Shown here: piece after piece, positions 51,261-61,344 of the stretch | How positions within the stretch are numbered: the first letter of the stretch is position 1 | Layout of the letters: the number at the start of each line of letters is the position of its first letter | Assembly: GCF_030409215.1 (NCBI RefSeq) | Contig: NZ_JAUFPL010000028.1 | Location: forward strand, 62,001-126,000 | DNA length: 64,000 nt | Direction of reading: 5' to 3' | Origin: Halomonas ramblicola | GTDB lineage: Bacteria > Pseudomonadota > Gammaproteobacteria > Pseudomonadales > Halomonadaceae | Translations under genes and position numbers: made by a program | Notes under the pieces: generated by a model | What the model saw: only the letters and a program-made list of their open reading frames with translations | Databases searched by the model: none | What the model was told of the DNA's origin: nothing

Positions 51261-53624
51261 TCAGAACAGCCCCAGCTGGCGGTCGATGATCGCGGTGAAG
51301 TCGTCATCGATGAAGGGCAGGATGGCATCGGCCACCGGTTGCAGCTGACGGGTCAGGTAGTGGTGGGTGTCGATGGGCGAGCGCAGCGCCTCCAGGGGCT
51401 CCGGGCCGGCGGTGGTGATCACGTAACGGATCCAGCCGCCGTTCCGGTAGCGGCGCGGACGCCCCAGCCGCTGGTTGGCCTCGTCGGCCAGGCGCGCCGC
51501 CCGCACGTGGGGCGGCACGTTGTGCCGGTAGTCGTCGAGGCGCCGGCGCAGCCGCTTGCGGTAGACCAACCGCTCGTCGAACTCGCCGGTCAGGCCGTCA
51601 CGCACATAGGCGCGGACATAGTCGCGATAGGGCTCGCCGCGGAAGACCCGCCGGTAGAGCTCCTGCTGGAACTGCTGGGCCAGCGGCGTCCAGTCGCTGC
51701 GCACCGTCTCCATGCCCTTGAACACCACCCGCTCCTCCCCCGAGGCATCGCGCACCAGGCCGGCGTAGCGCTTCTTGCTGCCCGCCTCGGTGCCGCGGAT
51801 GGTGGGCATCAGGAAGCGCCGGTAGTGGGTCTCGAACTGCAGCTCCAGGGCGCTTGTGAGGCCGTATTCCGCCGCCAGGTGCTCGCGCCACCAGGCGTTG
51901 ACCCGGGCCGCCAGGTGTCGCCCGATGGCCTCGGCCTCCGCCTCGTCGTGGACGCGGCCGAGCCACACGAAGGTAGAGTCGGTGTCGCCGTAGATAACGG
52001 TATACCCCTCGGCCTCGATCAGCTCGCGGGTGCGGCGCATGATGGCATGGCCGCGCATGGTGATCGACGAGGCCAGGCGCGCATCGAAGAAGCGGCAGCC
52101 CTTTGATCCCAGCACCCCGTAGAAGCTGTTCATGATGATCTTCAGCGCCTGGGAGAGCGGTGCGTTGCCGGCCCGCTTGGCGGCCTCGCGCCCGGCCCAC
52201 ACGCGCTCGACGATGGCCGGCAGGGCGTGGCGGGTGCGCGAGAAGCGCGCGCCGCGGAAGCCGGGCACCGAGGCGGCGTCCGAGGAATCGGCCAGGCCCT
52301 CCACCAGCCCCGCGGGGTCGATCAGGAAGCTGCGGATGATCGCGGGGTAGAGGCTCTTGAAGTCGAGCACCAGCACCGAGTCGTAGAGCCCGGGGCGGGA
52401 GTCCATGACGAAGCCGCCGGGGCTCTCGGCGGGCTCGCCCTCGCCCAGGTTGGGCGCCACCTGGCCAAGGCGATGCAGGCGCGGCAGGTAGAGGTGGGTG
52501 AAGGCGGCCACCGAGCCGCCGCTGCGGTCGGCGGCCAGGCCGGTGACGGTGGCCCGCTCGAGCAGGAAGTCGGTGAGCTCGGTCGCCGCGAAGATGCGCG
52601 TGACCAGCTCGCAGTCCTTGAGGTTGTAGCGGGCCAGGGCCGGCTTGTCCTCGGCGAACATGCGCAGGATGTCGTCCAGGCGCCGGTCGGGGTCGTCGAT
52701 GGCCTTGCCCTCGCCCAGCAGCGCCCGGGCCACGCTCTCCAGGGCGAAGGAGGGAAAGCTCCAGGTGGCCGAGCGCAACGCCTCGATGCCGTCGACGATC
52801 AGCCGACCGGGGGCCGAGGCGAAGCAGCGCTCGGGCGACTGGCCCGGGGCGCGCCACTCCAGCGCCTCGCCGCCGCGCCCCAGGCGCAACGGCACGCCGA
52901 GGCGCTGGGCATGCTCGTGCAGCAGGCGCAGGTCGAACTGCACCAGGTTCCAGCCGATGATGGCGTCGGGATCATGCTCGGCGAACCAGGCGTTGAGCCG
53001 CTCCAGCAGTTCACGACGGCTATCGCAGTAGGCGAGGTCGAAATCAAGCTCCTGCGCTTTGCCATTGGCCGGCCCCAGCATATAGACCTGGCGCTGGCCA
53101 CACCCCTCCAGCGCGATGGAGAACAGCTCGCCCCGGGCGCTGGTCTCGATGTCCAGCGAACAGAGCCGGAGCCGGGGGCGGTAGTCCGGCGCCGGCTTGA
53201 GATGGGCCTCCAGCAGCCCACCCGCCCCGTCGCTCTCGCCGCTCACCCACACCGGCGCGGTGATGAAGCGCTCCATCAGGTAACGCTCGGGCGGCCGGAT
53301 ATCGGCCTCGTACACCGCCACGCCCGCCGCCTCGAGACGCCGCGCCAGGGCCAACAACTGCCGGTAGTGCTGGCAGTAGAGGCCCACCACCGGGCGGCGC
53401 TGGAAGTCGTGCAGCGCGAGCCCACGCAGCTCGGCGCCGGCCTCGCCGGCGAGCACCGCCTCGGCGAGCCGGCGCTGCTCCGCCGGCAGGAAGGCCACGG
53501 GAGTCTGCACCGGCAGGGTGGCGCGCAGCGGCCCCTCGTCGGTGGCCAGCCACACCACCACCCGCTTGCCCTCGGGGGCATCATGCCAGTGCCGGGTGAG
53601 AAGGAAGCCCTGCCGTGAGTTCAC
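51261..53624 (-). CDS. polB: DNA polymerase II
   Basis: 787 residues from a GTG at 53624 ([13 protein letters not shown]), close to the 783 of E. coli Pol II; the longer open frame upstream lies in the pirin gene. Family B polymerase for damage bypass and restart. Exonuclease motif [16 protein letters not shown], then [14 protein letters not shown]; polymerase motifs [37 protein letters not shown] and [14 protein letters not shown]. All catalytic aspartates present. Confidence 0.95.
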   Translation of the reverse strand: MNSRQGFLLTRHWHDAPEGKRVVVWLATDEGPLRATLPVQTPVAFLPAEQRRLAEAVLAGEAGAELRGLALHDFQRRPVVGLYCQHYRQLLALARRLEAAGVAVYEADIRPPERYLMERFITAPVWVSGESDGAGGLLEAHLKPAPDYRPRLRLCSLDIETSARGELFSIALEGCGQRQVYMLGPANGKAQELDFDLAYCDSRRELLERLNAWFAEHDPDAIIGWNLVQFDLRLLHEHAQRLGVPLRLGRGGEALEWRAPGQSPERCFASAPGRLIVDGIEALRSATWSFPSFALESVARALLGEGKAIDDPDRRLDDILRMFAEDKPALARYNLKDCELVTRIFAATELTDFLLERATVTGLAADRSGGSVAAFTHLYLPRLHRLGQVAPNLGEGEPAESPGGFVMDSRPGLYDSVLVLDFKSLYPAIIRSFLIDPAGLVEGLADSSDAASVPGFRGARFSRTRHALPAIVERVWAGREAAKRAGNAPLSQALKIIMNSFYGVLGSKGCRFFDARLASSITMRGHAIMRRTRELIEAEGYTVIYGDTDSTFVWLGRVHDEAEAEAIGRHLAARVNAWWREHLAAEYGLTSALELQFETHYRRFLMPTIRGTEAGSKKRYAGLVRDASGEERVVFKGMETVRSDWTPLAQQFQQELYRRVFRGEPYRDYVRAYVRDGLTGEFDERLVYRKRLRRRLDDYRHNVPPHVRAARLADEANQRLGRPRRYRNGGWIRYVITTAGPEPLEALRSPIDTHHYLTRQLQPVADAILPFIDDDFTAIIDRQLGLF

Positions 53625-53674
53625 CGCCCTGTCCCTGCCCACATTCACGCTACTCGACTCGCCGGCAGGGCCCC

Positions 53675-54616
53675 TCACACCTTCCAGGGCAACGGCGGCG
53701 GCATCAGCCGCTCGCCCGGCCATTGGGGGATCGAGCCGAAGCGCTCGCTGCCGATCTCCCAGTCGCGCTGGGCCACGGCGATCTCGGCCTTGCTGTGGCC
53801 CACGAAGTTCCACCAGATCAGGATCTCCTCGTCGAGGGGTTCGCCGCCGATCAGGATGGCGCGGCCGCCGGCCGGCAGGTCCAGGGTCACGCCGTCCCGG
53901 CCGCGGCCCAGGTAGGCCAGTTCGTTGGTGGCGAAGCCGTCGCCCTCGATCCCGAGCTCTCCCTCCAGGGGCAGGACGCCGTATTCGAAGTCGGGGCGCA
54001 GCGCCAGGGTCAGCGACGCCGCCTCGGCGGCGGCCAGGTCCACGCCGACCAGCGGCGAGAAGGCCAGGGTCGGCGCCCGCTGGCCGGCGAACTCGCCGAT
54101 CAGCAGGGTCAGGGCGACGCCGGCCTGCTCCCAGCACGGCAGGGTGGCGTAGTGGTCGAAGCGTGAAGTGGTATCGCGGTGGGCCTCCGGCAGGGCGATC
54201 CACAGCTGGGCGGCGTGCAGCTGGTCGGAACCGGGCATCGACTGCTCGGTGTGGCTGATGCCGTGTCCCGCCGTCATCAGGTTGACCTGGCCGGGCCGGA
54301 TCACCTGCTCGTGGCCCAGGCTGTCGCGGTGCAGCACCTCGCCCTCGATCATCCAGGTGAAGGTCTGCAGGCCGATGTGCGGATGGGGGCCGACCTGCAT
54401 GCCGGCGCCGTCGCCCTTGAAGACCGAGGGGCCGGCGTGATCCAGGAAGCACCAGGCGCCCACCAGGCGCCGCTGGCGGGTGGGCAGCACGCGGTTGATG
54501 GGAATCCCGCCCACCTCGGCGCTGCGCGCAGCGATGTGCTGTACCTGGCGCCGGCCGTCGACGACCGGGCAATCCAACGACGAGGAGAGGCTCGTCTCCT
54601 TCACCAGGTTGCTCAT
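53675..54616 (-). CDS. pirin family protein
   Basis: 313 residues from the ATG at 54616 with AAGGAG upstream. Bicupin with the pirin iron ligands in [21 protein letters not shown] and [14 protein letters not shown]; later [24 protein letters not shown]. Some bacterial pirins have quercetinase activity or bind pyruvate dehydrogenase; function here is unassigned. It precedes polB by 50 bases. Confidence 0.9.
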   Translation of the reverse strand: MSNLVKETSLSSSLDCPVVDGRRQVQHIAARSAEVGGIPINRVLPTRQRRLVGAWCFLDHAGPSVFKGDGAGMQVGPHPHIGLQTFTWMIEGEVLHRDSLGHEQVIRPGQVNLMTAGHGISHTEQSMPGSDQLHAAQLWIALPEAHRDTTSRFDHYATLPCWEQAGVALTLLIGEFAGQRAPTLAFSPLVGVDLAAAEAASLTLALRPDFEYGVLPLEGELGIEGDGFATNELAYLGRGRDGVTLDLPAGGRAILIGGEPLDEEILIWWNFVGHSKAEIAVAQRDWEIGSERFGSIPQWPGERLMPPPLPWKV

Positions 54617-54808
54617 GGCGTTCTCCTTCGATGGACGCTGGACATGCCCCCAGCATAGGCCGCAAGCCGACGCCAAGGCCATGGGCCAGCGGTCACGGGC
54701 GGCCGGGCCCCATGCCGTAACGGCATGGGAGCGTCGATACCGCAGCGCAGCATCGCGTGCTATAAGAAGCTTGTCCTCCCTTCCTTGGCCCCTCCAGGAA
54801 CCACCACC

Positions 54809-56293
54809 ATGCCCACCGGCTGCCCTGCCCCTGCCTGGCCACGGATCCCCCGCCGGCCGGGCGTTCTGTCGTCCGCCTGTCTCGCGTTGCTGCTCGCCAG
54901 CCCGATGGCCCATGCCGCCACCGGCAGCCTCGACCTGACCGGTTCGCTGGCCGGGGTGGCGGCGGTCACCCTGTTCGTCCTCGCCTATGCACTGGTCATG
55001 GGCGAGGAGAAGCTGCAGATGCGCAAGTCCAAGCCGGTGCTGGTCGCCGCCGGCCTGATCTGGGCGCTGATCGGCTGGGTCTATGTCCAGGCGGGCATGC
55101 CCGAGGAGTCCGAGCACGCCTTCCGCGAGACCCTGCTCGAGTTCACCGAGCTGATGCTCTTCCTGCTGGTGGCGATGACCTACATCAACGCCCTGGAGGA
55201 GCGCCGCGTCTTCGACGCCCTGCGCGCCTGGATGGTGCACAAGGGATTCAGCTACCGCCAGCTGTTCTGGCTCACCGGCGGCCTGGCCTTCGTGATCTCC
55301 CCGGTGGCCGACAACCTGACCACCGCCATGCTGATGTGCGCCGTGGTCATCAAGGTGGCCGAGGGCGACAGGCACTTCATCAACCTGGCCTGCATCAACA
55401 TCGTGGTCGCCGCCAATGCCGGCGGCGCCTTCAGCCCCTTCGGCGACATCACCACCCTGATGGTCTGGCAGGCCGGCATGGTGGCCTTCTACGAGTTCTT
55501 CGCCCTGCTGGTGCCCTCGCTGGTCAACTTCCTGATCCCGGCGGTGATGATGAGCCTGTTCGTCGGCAACCGCACGCCGGAAGGCATCGAGGAGGCGGTC
55601 GAGCTCAAGCGCGGCGCGCGACGCATCATCGCGCTCTTCCTGCTCACCGTGGCCACCGCCGTGGCCTGCCACAGCCTGCTGCACCTGCCACCGGTGCTGG
55701 GCATGATGACCGGCCTGGGCTATCTGCAGTTCTTCGGCTACTACCTGCGCCGCAGCCTGCCGCGCTCGCTGGCGCGCAAGCGCGCCCGCTATACCCGGCT
55801 CGGCGACGACAAGAAGCTGGCCCAGTTGGGCAGCGTGGTGCCCTTCGACGTCTTCAACCGCGTGGCGCGGGCCGAGTGGGACACCCTGCTGTTCTTCTAC
55901 GGCGTGGTGATGTGCGTGGGCGGGCTGGGCTTCATGGGCTACCTGGGCCTGCTCTCCGAGGCGCTCTATGGGGGCCTGGATGCCACCTGGGCCAATATCG
56001 TCCTGGGCCTGGTGTCGGCGGTGATCGACAACATCCCGGTGATGTTCGCGGTGCTGACCATGCAGCCGGAGATGTCCCACGGCCACTGGCTGCTGATCAC
56101 CCTCACCGCCGGGGTAGGCGGCAGCCTGCTGTCCATCGGTTCCGCCGCCGGGGTGGCGTTGATGGGTCAGGCCCGCGGCTACTATACCTTCGCCGGCCAC
56201 CTGCGCTGGACGCCGGTCATCGCCCTGGGCTATGCGGCCAGCATCGCCACCCACCTGTGGCTCAACGCCGGGAGCTTCCGGGTATTCGGGTGA
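54809..56293 (+). CDS. nhaD: NhaD-type Na+/H+ antiporter
   Basis: 494 residues from the ATG at 54809. A signal-like N-terminus (CLALLLASPMAHA) precedes about 12 membrane helices. NhaD motifs: WALIGWVYVQAGM, FLLVAMTYINALEERRVFDALR, FWLTGGLAFVISPVADNLTTA, NIVVAANAGGAFSPFGDITTLM, SAVIDNIPVMFAVLTMQPEM and GSLLSIGSAAGVALMGQA. NhaD antiporters expel sodium at alkaline pH in marine and halophilic bacteria, in line with a Halomonas-like host. Confidence 0.94.
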   Translation: MPTGCPAPAWPRIPRRPGVLSSACLALLLASPMAHAATGSLDLTGSLAGVAAVTLFVLAYALVMGEEKLQMRKSKPVLVAAGLIWALIGWVYVQAGMPEESEHAFRETLLEFTELMLFLLVAMTYINALEERRVFDALRAWMVHKGFSYRQLFWLTGGLAFVISPVADNLTTAMLMCAVVIKVAEGDRHFINLACINIVVAANAGGAFSPFGDITTLMVWQAGMVAFYEFFALLVPSLVNFLIPAVMMSLFVGNRTPEGIEEAVELKRGARRIIALFLLTVATAVACHSLLHLPPVLGMMTGLGYLQFFGYYLRRSLPRSLARKRARYTRLGDDKKLAQLGSVVPFDVFNRVARAEWDTLLFFYGVVMCVGGLGFMGYLGLLSEALYGGLDATWANIVLGLVSAVIDNIPVMFAVLTMQPEMSHGHWLLITLTAGVGGSLLSIGSAAGVALMGQARGYYTFAGHLRWTPVIALGYAASIATHLWLNAGSFRVFG

Positions 56294-56378
56294 GCACGCC
56301 CCGACTTGATGGAAAACCCTTCCACCTGCATGCTGAAGGCTGCCCCCGAGACAGCCTTCCGCTTTCGAGGAGACCCGC

Positions 56379-57263
56379 ATGACCCAACCGCGACTCGGCT
56401 TCATCGGCCTCGGCCTGATGGGCGGCCCCATGACCCGCCGCCTGCTCGAGGCCGGCTTCGAGGTGAGCGTCTGGAACCGCACCCCCGAGAAGGCCGAGGG
56501 GCTGCGCGCGGCCGGTGCCCGGGTGGCCGGCTCCATCGGCGAGCTGGTGGCGAGCGTGGACCGGGTGATGCTGTGCCTGGCCAACACCGCGGTGGTCGAG
56601 GCCGTGGTGTTCGGCGAGGACGGCGTGGCCGCCCACGGGCGCGACGGCCAGACCCTGATCGACTTCTCCAGCAGCGACCCCGAGGCGACCCGCGACTTCG
56701 CCGAGCGGCTCCGGCGCGACTGCGGCATGGGCTGGGTCGACTGCCCCGTCTCCGGTGGGGTGGCCGGTGCCCGGGCCGGCACGCTGGTGATGATGGCCGG
56801 CGGCGAGGCGGTGGACATCGCGGCCCTCGAACCGTTGCTGGCACCGCTCGCCTCCCGCGTGACGCATATGGGACCGGTAGGAGCCGGCCAGGTCACCAAG
56901 GTCTGCAACCAGATGGTGGTGGGCTGCCAGGCGGCGGTGATCGCTGAGATGGTGGCGCTGGCGGAATCCAGCGGCGTCGACGCCACGCGGCTCACCGAGG
57001 CGCTGGCCGGCGGCTTCGCCGACTCCACGCCCTTCCGGATGCTGACCCCGCGCATGGCGGCCGCCGACTACGCCGACCCGCCCTGGCACCTGCGCACCCT
57101 GCTCAAGGACCTGGACATGGCGGTGACCCAGAGCCGACGCAGCGCCAGCGCCACGCCCATGACCGGCCTGGCCGCCCAGTTGCTGCGCGCCCATGCCGGC
57201 CGCGGCCACGCCGAGCACGACCCCGCGACCCTGGTGGAGGCCTACCGCCCCTCTCAGGAGTAG
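56379..57263 (+). CDS. NAD(P)-dependent beta-hydroxyacid dehydrogenase (3-hydroxyisobutyrate dehydrogenase family)
   Basis: 294 residues. Rossmann loop GFIGLGLMGGPMTRRLLEAG, substrate region WVDCPVSGGVAGARAGTL, and catalytic Lys in GAGQVTKVCNQMVVG. Family members act on 3-hydroxyisobutyrate, tartronate semialdehyde or glyoxylate; the substrate cannot be told. Its end overlaps the convergent cupin gene by 10 bases. Confidence 0.9.
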   Translation: MTQPRLGFIGLGLMGGPMTRRLLEAGFEVSVWNRTPEKAEGLRAAGARVAGSIGELVASVDRVMLCLANTAVVEAVVFGEDGVAAHGRDGQTLIDFSSSDPEATRDFAERLRRDCGMGWVDCPVSGGVAGARAGTLVMMAGGEAVDIAALEPLLAPLASRVTHMGPVGAGQVTKVCNQMVVGCQAAVIAEMVALAESSGVDATRLTEALAGGFADSTPFRMLTPRMAAADYADPPWHLRTLLKDLDMAVTQSRRSASATPMTGLAAQLLRAHAGRGHAEHDPATLVEAYRPSQE

Positions 57264-57568
57264 TGCACCGCCAGCCACACGGTGGCCTGCTGCGGGTCCG
57301 TCCACTCGACCCGGTGCCGGCAATGCGCCGGGATCGTCAGGTGATCGCCGGGGGCCAGCGCCACGTCGTCGCCCTGCTCGAAGGCGAGCACCGCCCGCCC
57401 CTGCAGCACCACCACCCACTCGTGCTGCGGCTGGTCGTACCAGCCCCGTTCCGGCGAGGCGTGGCCGCGCGAGACGATGCGCTCGATCCGAACGTCCTTG
57501 CCGCCCGCCAGCTCCTCGAACTGCTCCGCCTCCAGGGAGAGGGGAATCGACGCGAAGAGGTTCTTCAT
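57254..57568 (-). CDS. small cupin-domain protein
   Basis: 104 residues with GGAGAC before the ATG. One cupin barrel: ERGWYDQPQHEWVVVLQGRA and LAPGDHLTIPAHCRHRVEW with the His/Glu metal positions. Function unknown. Divergent from the AbiE pair and convergent with the dehydrogenase. Confidence 0.85.
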   Translation of the reverse strand: MKNLFASIPLSLEAEQFEELAGGKDVRIERIVSRGHASPERGWYDQPQHEWVVVLQGRAVLAFEQGDDVALAPGDHLTIPAHCRHRVEWTDPQQATVWLAVHYS

Positions 57569-57597
57569 TACGGTCTCCTGACTCCTCGATACTCTGC

Positions 57598-57653
57598 TTG
57601 CCGTTTTTCAAGTCGACACCTAGACTATGCATAAATAGTCCAGGTGTCGACTT
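57598..57653 (+). promoter_or_regulatory. abiE promoter and large palindromic operator
   Basis: TTGCCG (57598), 17 bases, TAGACT (57621) fit a sigma-70 promoter. The palindrome spans 57610-57653: AAGTCGACACCT, A, GACTAT, six bases, ATAGTC, C, AGGTGTCGACTT, that is 19-base arms with one mismatch. Its right arm abuts the abiEi ATG and contains the AGGTG Shine-Dalgarno. Known AbiEi antitoxins repress their promoter through inverted repeats. Confidence 0.85.
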
Positions 57654-58190
57654 ATGGATTCTCTCACGGCGCAGCAGGTCTTTCGAACATGGGACCGCCA
57701 GGGCCGATACGTCTTCCTGCACCGCGATCTTGCCAAGCTATTTCCAGACGATAGCCCCAAGACACTGCAGGAGGGCATCAACCGCCTGGTGAAGCAAGGC
57801 GTGCTGGTGCGCGCCTCCCGGGGCGTCTACGTCAATCCCCACGCCCGCAGCCTGGATGCCTACACGCTCGAGCGCGTGGCCGCGGCGCTCCGGCGTGGAG
57901 AATACAACTACGTCAGTCTGGAATCCGCCCTGTCGGAGTATGGTGCCATCTCGCAGGTCCCGATGGATCGCCTGACCGTGATGACCACGGGGCGTCGGGG
58001 CACCTGCCGCACCCCCTTTGGCACTATCGAATTCACGCATACCAAACGTCCGGTCCGCGACCTGCTGGCTCGCATGACCGACATCGACCGCCCTCTACGC
58101 TTCGCCACCCCCGATGCCGCCTGGGCCGATCTCAAGCGGGTGGGACGCAACGTCCATCTCGTCGATACGGAGGCACTGGATGCGGCTTGA
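57654..58190 (+). CDS. AbiEi-type antitoxin and autorepressor
   Basis: 178 residues. N-terminal winged helix (RQGRYVFLHRDLAKLFPDDS; INRLVKQGVLVRASRGVYVN) and the C-terminal antitoxin domain (YNYVSLESALSEYGAISQVP; MTTGRRGTCRTPFGTIEFTH). AbiEi is the antitoxin of the type IV AbiE system, originally found as a phage abortive infection determinant. It overlaps the toxin gene by 11 bases. Confidence 0.88.
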   Translation: MDSLTAQQVFRTWDRQGRYVFLHRDLAKLFPDDSPKTLQEGINRLVKQGVLVRASRGVYVNPHARSLDAYTLERVAAALRRGEYNYVSLESALSEYGAISQVPMDRLTVMTTGRRGTCRTPFGTIEFTHTKRPVRDLLARMTDIDRPLRFATPDAAWADLKRVGRNVHLVDTEALDAA

Positions 58191-59109
58191 GCCGGAAGAC
58201 TTCGAAGCCCTGGTAGCACAGGCCATGCAGGTGCCCGGCCATCAGAACATGCGCCCGGTGATCGAGAAGGAGCTCTTGCACTACGACATGCTCTTTGCTC
58301 TCGAGCAGGACGGCTTGCTGGACGGTCTCACCTTCCAGGGTGGGACCTCGCTACGCTTGTGCCACGGTGCCTCGCGTTTCAGTGAGGACCTCGATTTCGT
58401 CGGAGGTCACCATTTCGCCTCATCCCAGGTCGCGGAGATCAAGCACTGCCTGGAGCACTACATCTCCAGACGTTACCAGTTGGATGTGCTGGTGAAGGAG
58501 CCGGCAGAATTGCGACAGGACCCCGACTATGCCGACGTACGCGTCGACAAGTGGCAGCTCGCCATCGTCACGGCACCGGCTCGCCGGGACATACCCAAGC
58601 AGCGCATCAAGCTGGACATCGCCAACGTGCCGGCCTACACACGGGAGCCTCGCCCACTGCGGCTCAACTATGACTTCCTGCCGGATGGTTACCGCGACAC
58701 CCTGGTCATGATGGAGAGCCTCGACGAGATCATGGCGGATAAGCTGGTATCGCTGGTCAACAACCAGCGTTATGTCCGCCACCGAGATATCTGGGACCTC
58801 GCCTGGCTGGCTCAACAGGGTGCCGAAGTCGAGATCGGCTTGCTGCACCACAAGCTCGAGGACTATCGAGTCGAAGGCTACCTCGCCAAGGCGAAGCAGC
58901 GGCAAGGGCAGCTTGCCTACATCGTACAAGGCCGGCCGTTCCAACAGGAAATGGCGCGCTTCCTGCCTCAGGAAGTCCTGGAGCGCACACTTTACAAGGC
59001 CAAGTTCTCCGACTATCTCATCAACACCGTGGCGGAGCTGATCGGCCGAGTGATCCAGCAGTTGTATGACGGTCAGGTATCGGAGCCAGCGCCTCCATTC
59101 CAGATGTAG
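58180..59109 (+). CDS. AbiEii-type nucleotidyltransferase toxin
   Basis: 309 residues from the ATG at 58180 with CGGAGG 7 bases upstream; the longer open frame lies inside the antitoxin gene. Nucleotidyltransferase motif FQGGTSLRLCHGASRFSEDLDFVGG and the later MMESLDEIMADKLVSLVNN and RHRDIWDLAWLAQQGAEV are the AbiEii hallmarks. These toxins modify tRNA or use GTP to stop growth. The pair looks intact. Confidence 0.92.
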   Translation: MRLEPEDFEALVAQAMQVPGHQNMRPVIEKELLHYDMLFALEQDGLLDGLTFQGGTSLRLCHGASRFSEDLDFVGGHHFASSQVAEIKHCLEHYISRRYQLDVLVKEPAELRQDPDYADVRVDKWQLAIVTAPARRDIPKQRIKLDIANVPAYTREPRPLRLNYDFLPDGYRDTLVMMESLDEIMADKLVSLVNNQRYVRHRDIWDLAWLAQQGAEVEIGLLHHKLEDYRVEGYLAKAKQRQGQLAYIVQGRPFQQEMARFLPQEVLERTLYKAKFSDYLINTVAELIGRVIQQLYDGQVSEPAPPFQM

Positions 59110-59192
59110 AAGGGCAGGATTTGTCCCCTTCCCCGCCCTTCCGTACACTCGTTTGACTCCCGACCCTTCGACGAACCAGCCGAGGCGCGACC

Positions 59193-60047
59193 ATGGCGTT
59201 TGACTCCACTTCCACCTACGTGGCCACCGAGGCCCTCAAGCAGGCGGTGAACGCCGCCGTGACCCTGGAACGGCCGCTGCTGATCAAGGGCGAGCCGGGC
59301 ACCGGCAAGACGCTGCTCGCCGAGGAGCTGGCCGGCTCGCTGGGCACCCGGCTGCTTACCTGGCACATCAAGTCCTCCACCAAGGCGGCCCAGGGGCTCT
59401 ACGAGTACGATGCGGTGAGCCGGCTGCGCGACTCCCAGTTGGGCATCGAGGGCGTGGAGAACGTGGCCAACTACATCAAGCCCGGCAAGCTGTGGGAGGC
59501 CTTCACCAGCGATGAGCGGGTGGTGCTGCTGATCGACGAGATCGACAAGGCGGACATCGAGTTCCCCAACGACCTGCTCCAGGAGCTGGATCGCATGGAG
59601 TTCCACGTCTACGAGACCGGCGAGACCATTCGCGCCCGCCACCGCCCGATCATCGTCATCACCTCCAACAACGAGAAGGAGCTGCCCGACGCCTTCCTGC
59701 GCCGCTGCTTCTTCCACTACATCGAGTTCCCCGACCGCGAGACGATGCAGGCCATCGTCGACGTGCACTTCCCGGACATCGCGCCGAAGCTGGTCAGCGA
59801 GGCGCTGGAGGTGTTCTTCGAGCTGCGCCAGGCGCCGGGGCTGAAGAAGAAGCCCTCCACCTCGGAGCTGGTGGACTGGCTGAAGCTGCTGATGGCCGAC
59901 GACCTGGCCCGCGAAGCGCTCTACCACCGCGACCCGGCGAAGGCGATCCCGCCACTGGCCGGGGCACTCGTCAAGAACGAACAGGATACCCAGTTGCTGG
60001 AACGGCTGGCGTTCATGATGCGCCGCCAGGCCAATACGAGACGCTGA
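59193..60047 (+). CDS. MoxR-family AAA ATPase
   Basis: 284 residues. Walker A IKGEPGTGKTLLAEELA, Walker B VVLLIDEIDKADIEFPNDLL, sensor IVITSNNEKELPDAFLRRC. MoxR ATPases pair with VWA-domain proteins as chaperone-like systems for metal-cofactor insertion or complex maturation. It lies 3 bases before its VWA partner. Target unknown. Confidence 0.92.
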   Translation: MAFDSTSTYVATEALKQAVNAAVTLERPLLIKGEPGTGKTLLAEELAGSLGTRLLTWHIKSSTKAAQGLYEYDAVSRLRDSQLGIEGVENVANYIKPGKLWEAFTSDERVVLLIDEIDKADIEFPNDLLQELDRMEFHVYETGETIRARHRPIIVITSNNEKELPDAFLRRCFFHYIEFPDRETMQAIVDVHFPDIAPKLVSEALEVFFELRQAPGLKKKPSTSELVDWLKLLMADDLAREALYHRDPAKAIPPLAGALVKNEQDTQLLERLAFMMRRQANTRR

Positions 60048-60050
60048 GCC

Positions 60051-61238
60051 ATGTTTATCGGTCTGTTCGAGACCCTGAAGCGTGCCGGCGTGCCGGTGTC
60101 GCTGCGCGAACTCCTCGACCTCCATGCGGTGGTGGAGCGCGGCGTGGCGTTCGCCGACCCGGAGGCCTTCTACCGGGTGGCGCGCACCGTGATGGTCAAG
60201 GATGAGCGCCACTTCGACCGCTTCGATCGCGCCTTCGCCGCCTGGTTCGAGGGGCTCGAGGACATGGACGCCGCCATCGAGGCGCTGATCCCCGACGACT
60301 GGCTGCGCCGGGAATTCGAGAAGCGGCTCTCCGAGGAGGAGAAGGCGCAGGTCGAGTCCCTGGGCGGGCTCGAGACGCTGATCGAGACCTTCAAGCGGCG
60401 CCTCGAGGAGCAGCAGGAGCGCCACGCCGGCGGCAACAAGTGGATCGGCACCGGCGGCACCAGCCCCTTCGGCGCCTACGGCTACCACCCCGAGGGCATC
60501 CGCATCGGCCAGGACGGCTCGCGGAACCGCCGGGCGGTGAAGGTATGGGACGAGCGGCGCTTCCGCGACTACGACGACAGCCTCGAATTAGGAACGCGCA
60601 ATATCAAGATGGCGCTGAGGCGGCTGCGCCGGTTCGCCCGCGAGGGCGCGGCGGAGGAGTTCGACGTCGACGCCACCATCCGCGACACCGCCCGCGACGC
60701 CGGCCTACTCAACGTGCGGATGCGTCCCGAGCGCCACAACGCCGTGAAGATCCTGCTGCTGCTCGACGTGGGCGGTTCCATGGACGACCACGTCCGGGTC
60801 TGCGAGGAGCTGTTCTCGGCGGCGCGCGCCGAGTTCAAGCACCTGGTGCCCTACTACTTCCACAACTGCGTCTACGAGGGGCTGTGGCGCCACAATGCCC
60901 GCCGTTTCGAGGAGCGCATCCCGACCCTGGACGTGTTGCACACCTATGGCAGCGACTACCAGGTGGTGATCGTCGGCGACGCCGCCATGTCGCCGTACGA
61001 GATCACCCACCCCGGCGGCAGCGTCGAGCACTTCAACGACGAGGCCGGCGCGGTGTGGCTGAAGCGCCTGGCGGACAAGTTCCCCCGCCTGGCCTGGCTC
61101 AACCCCATGCCGCCACGAGCCTGGGAGTTCACCCACTCCACCCGGCTGATCCGCGAGTTGATCGGCGAGCGCATGTATCCCATGACGTTGGAGGGGTTGG
61201 AGAGCGCCATGCGCGAGCTGGCGCGCCAGGGGCCCTGA
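60051..61238 (+). CDS. VWA-domain protein (CoxE-like), partner of MoxR ATPase
   Basis: 395 residues. N-terminal helical region (FIGLFETLKRAGVPVSLREL) and basic linker, then a VWA domain whose metal site reads ILLLLDVGGSMDDHVRVCEE (DxGxS) with HTYGSDYQVVIVGDAAMSPYE later. CoxE-like proteins act with MoxR ATPases. The operon of two genes has no obvious target enzyme next to it. Confidence 0.9.
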   Translation: MFIGLFETLKRAGVPVSLRELLDLHAVVERGVAFADPEAFYRVARTVMVKDERHFDRFDRAFAAWFEGLEDMDAAIEALIPDDWLRREFEKRLSEEEKAQVESLGGLETLIETFKRRLEEQQERHAGGNKWIGTGGTSPFGAYGYHPEGIRIGQDGSRNRRAVKVWDERRFRDYDDSLELGTRNIKMALRRLRRFAREGAAEEFDVDATIRDTARDAGLLNVRMRPERHNAVKILLLLDVGGSMDDHVRVCEELFSAARAEFKHLVPYYFHNCVYEGLWRHNARRFEERIPTLDVLHTYGSDYQVVIVGDAAMSPYEITHPGGSVEHFNDEAGAVWLKRLADKFPRLAWLNPMPPRAWEFTHSTRLIRELIGERMYPMTLEGLESAMRELARQGP

Positions 61239-61247
61239 TAGCCCTTA

Positions 61248-61313
61248 ACTGGAATATTTCAGTATTATAGCCTTAAAGGGTGATTAACTGGATAAATAGC
61301 CTTTTATGGCTAT
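61248..61313. promoter_or_regulatory. palindromes in the satD promoter region
   Basis: ACTGGAATATTTCAGT (61248-61263, one mismatch pair) and ATAGCC-N6-GGCTAT (61296-61313) lie in an AT-rich stretch just before satD. Related pieces TATAGCCTTAAAGG and TAGCCTTTTA repeat between them. They are likely operators for the SatD helix-turn-helix protein; inference. Confidence 0.5.
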
Positions 61314-61344
61314 ACTGAAGGCATTCGTGTCAGGAGCCCACGCC

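Noticed and set aside
53675..57055. 1126-codon minus-strand frame extending upstream of the pirin gene
   Set aside because: Only residues from the ATG at 54616 are pirin; the rest lies antisense to nhaD and the dehydrogenase gene.
58114..58179. Upstream start for the AbiEii toxin
   Set aside because: It would lie inside the antitoxin gene; the ATG at 58180 has CGGAGG at good distance and gives the family N-terminus.
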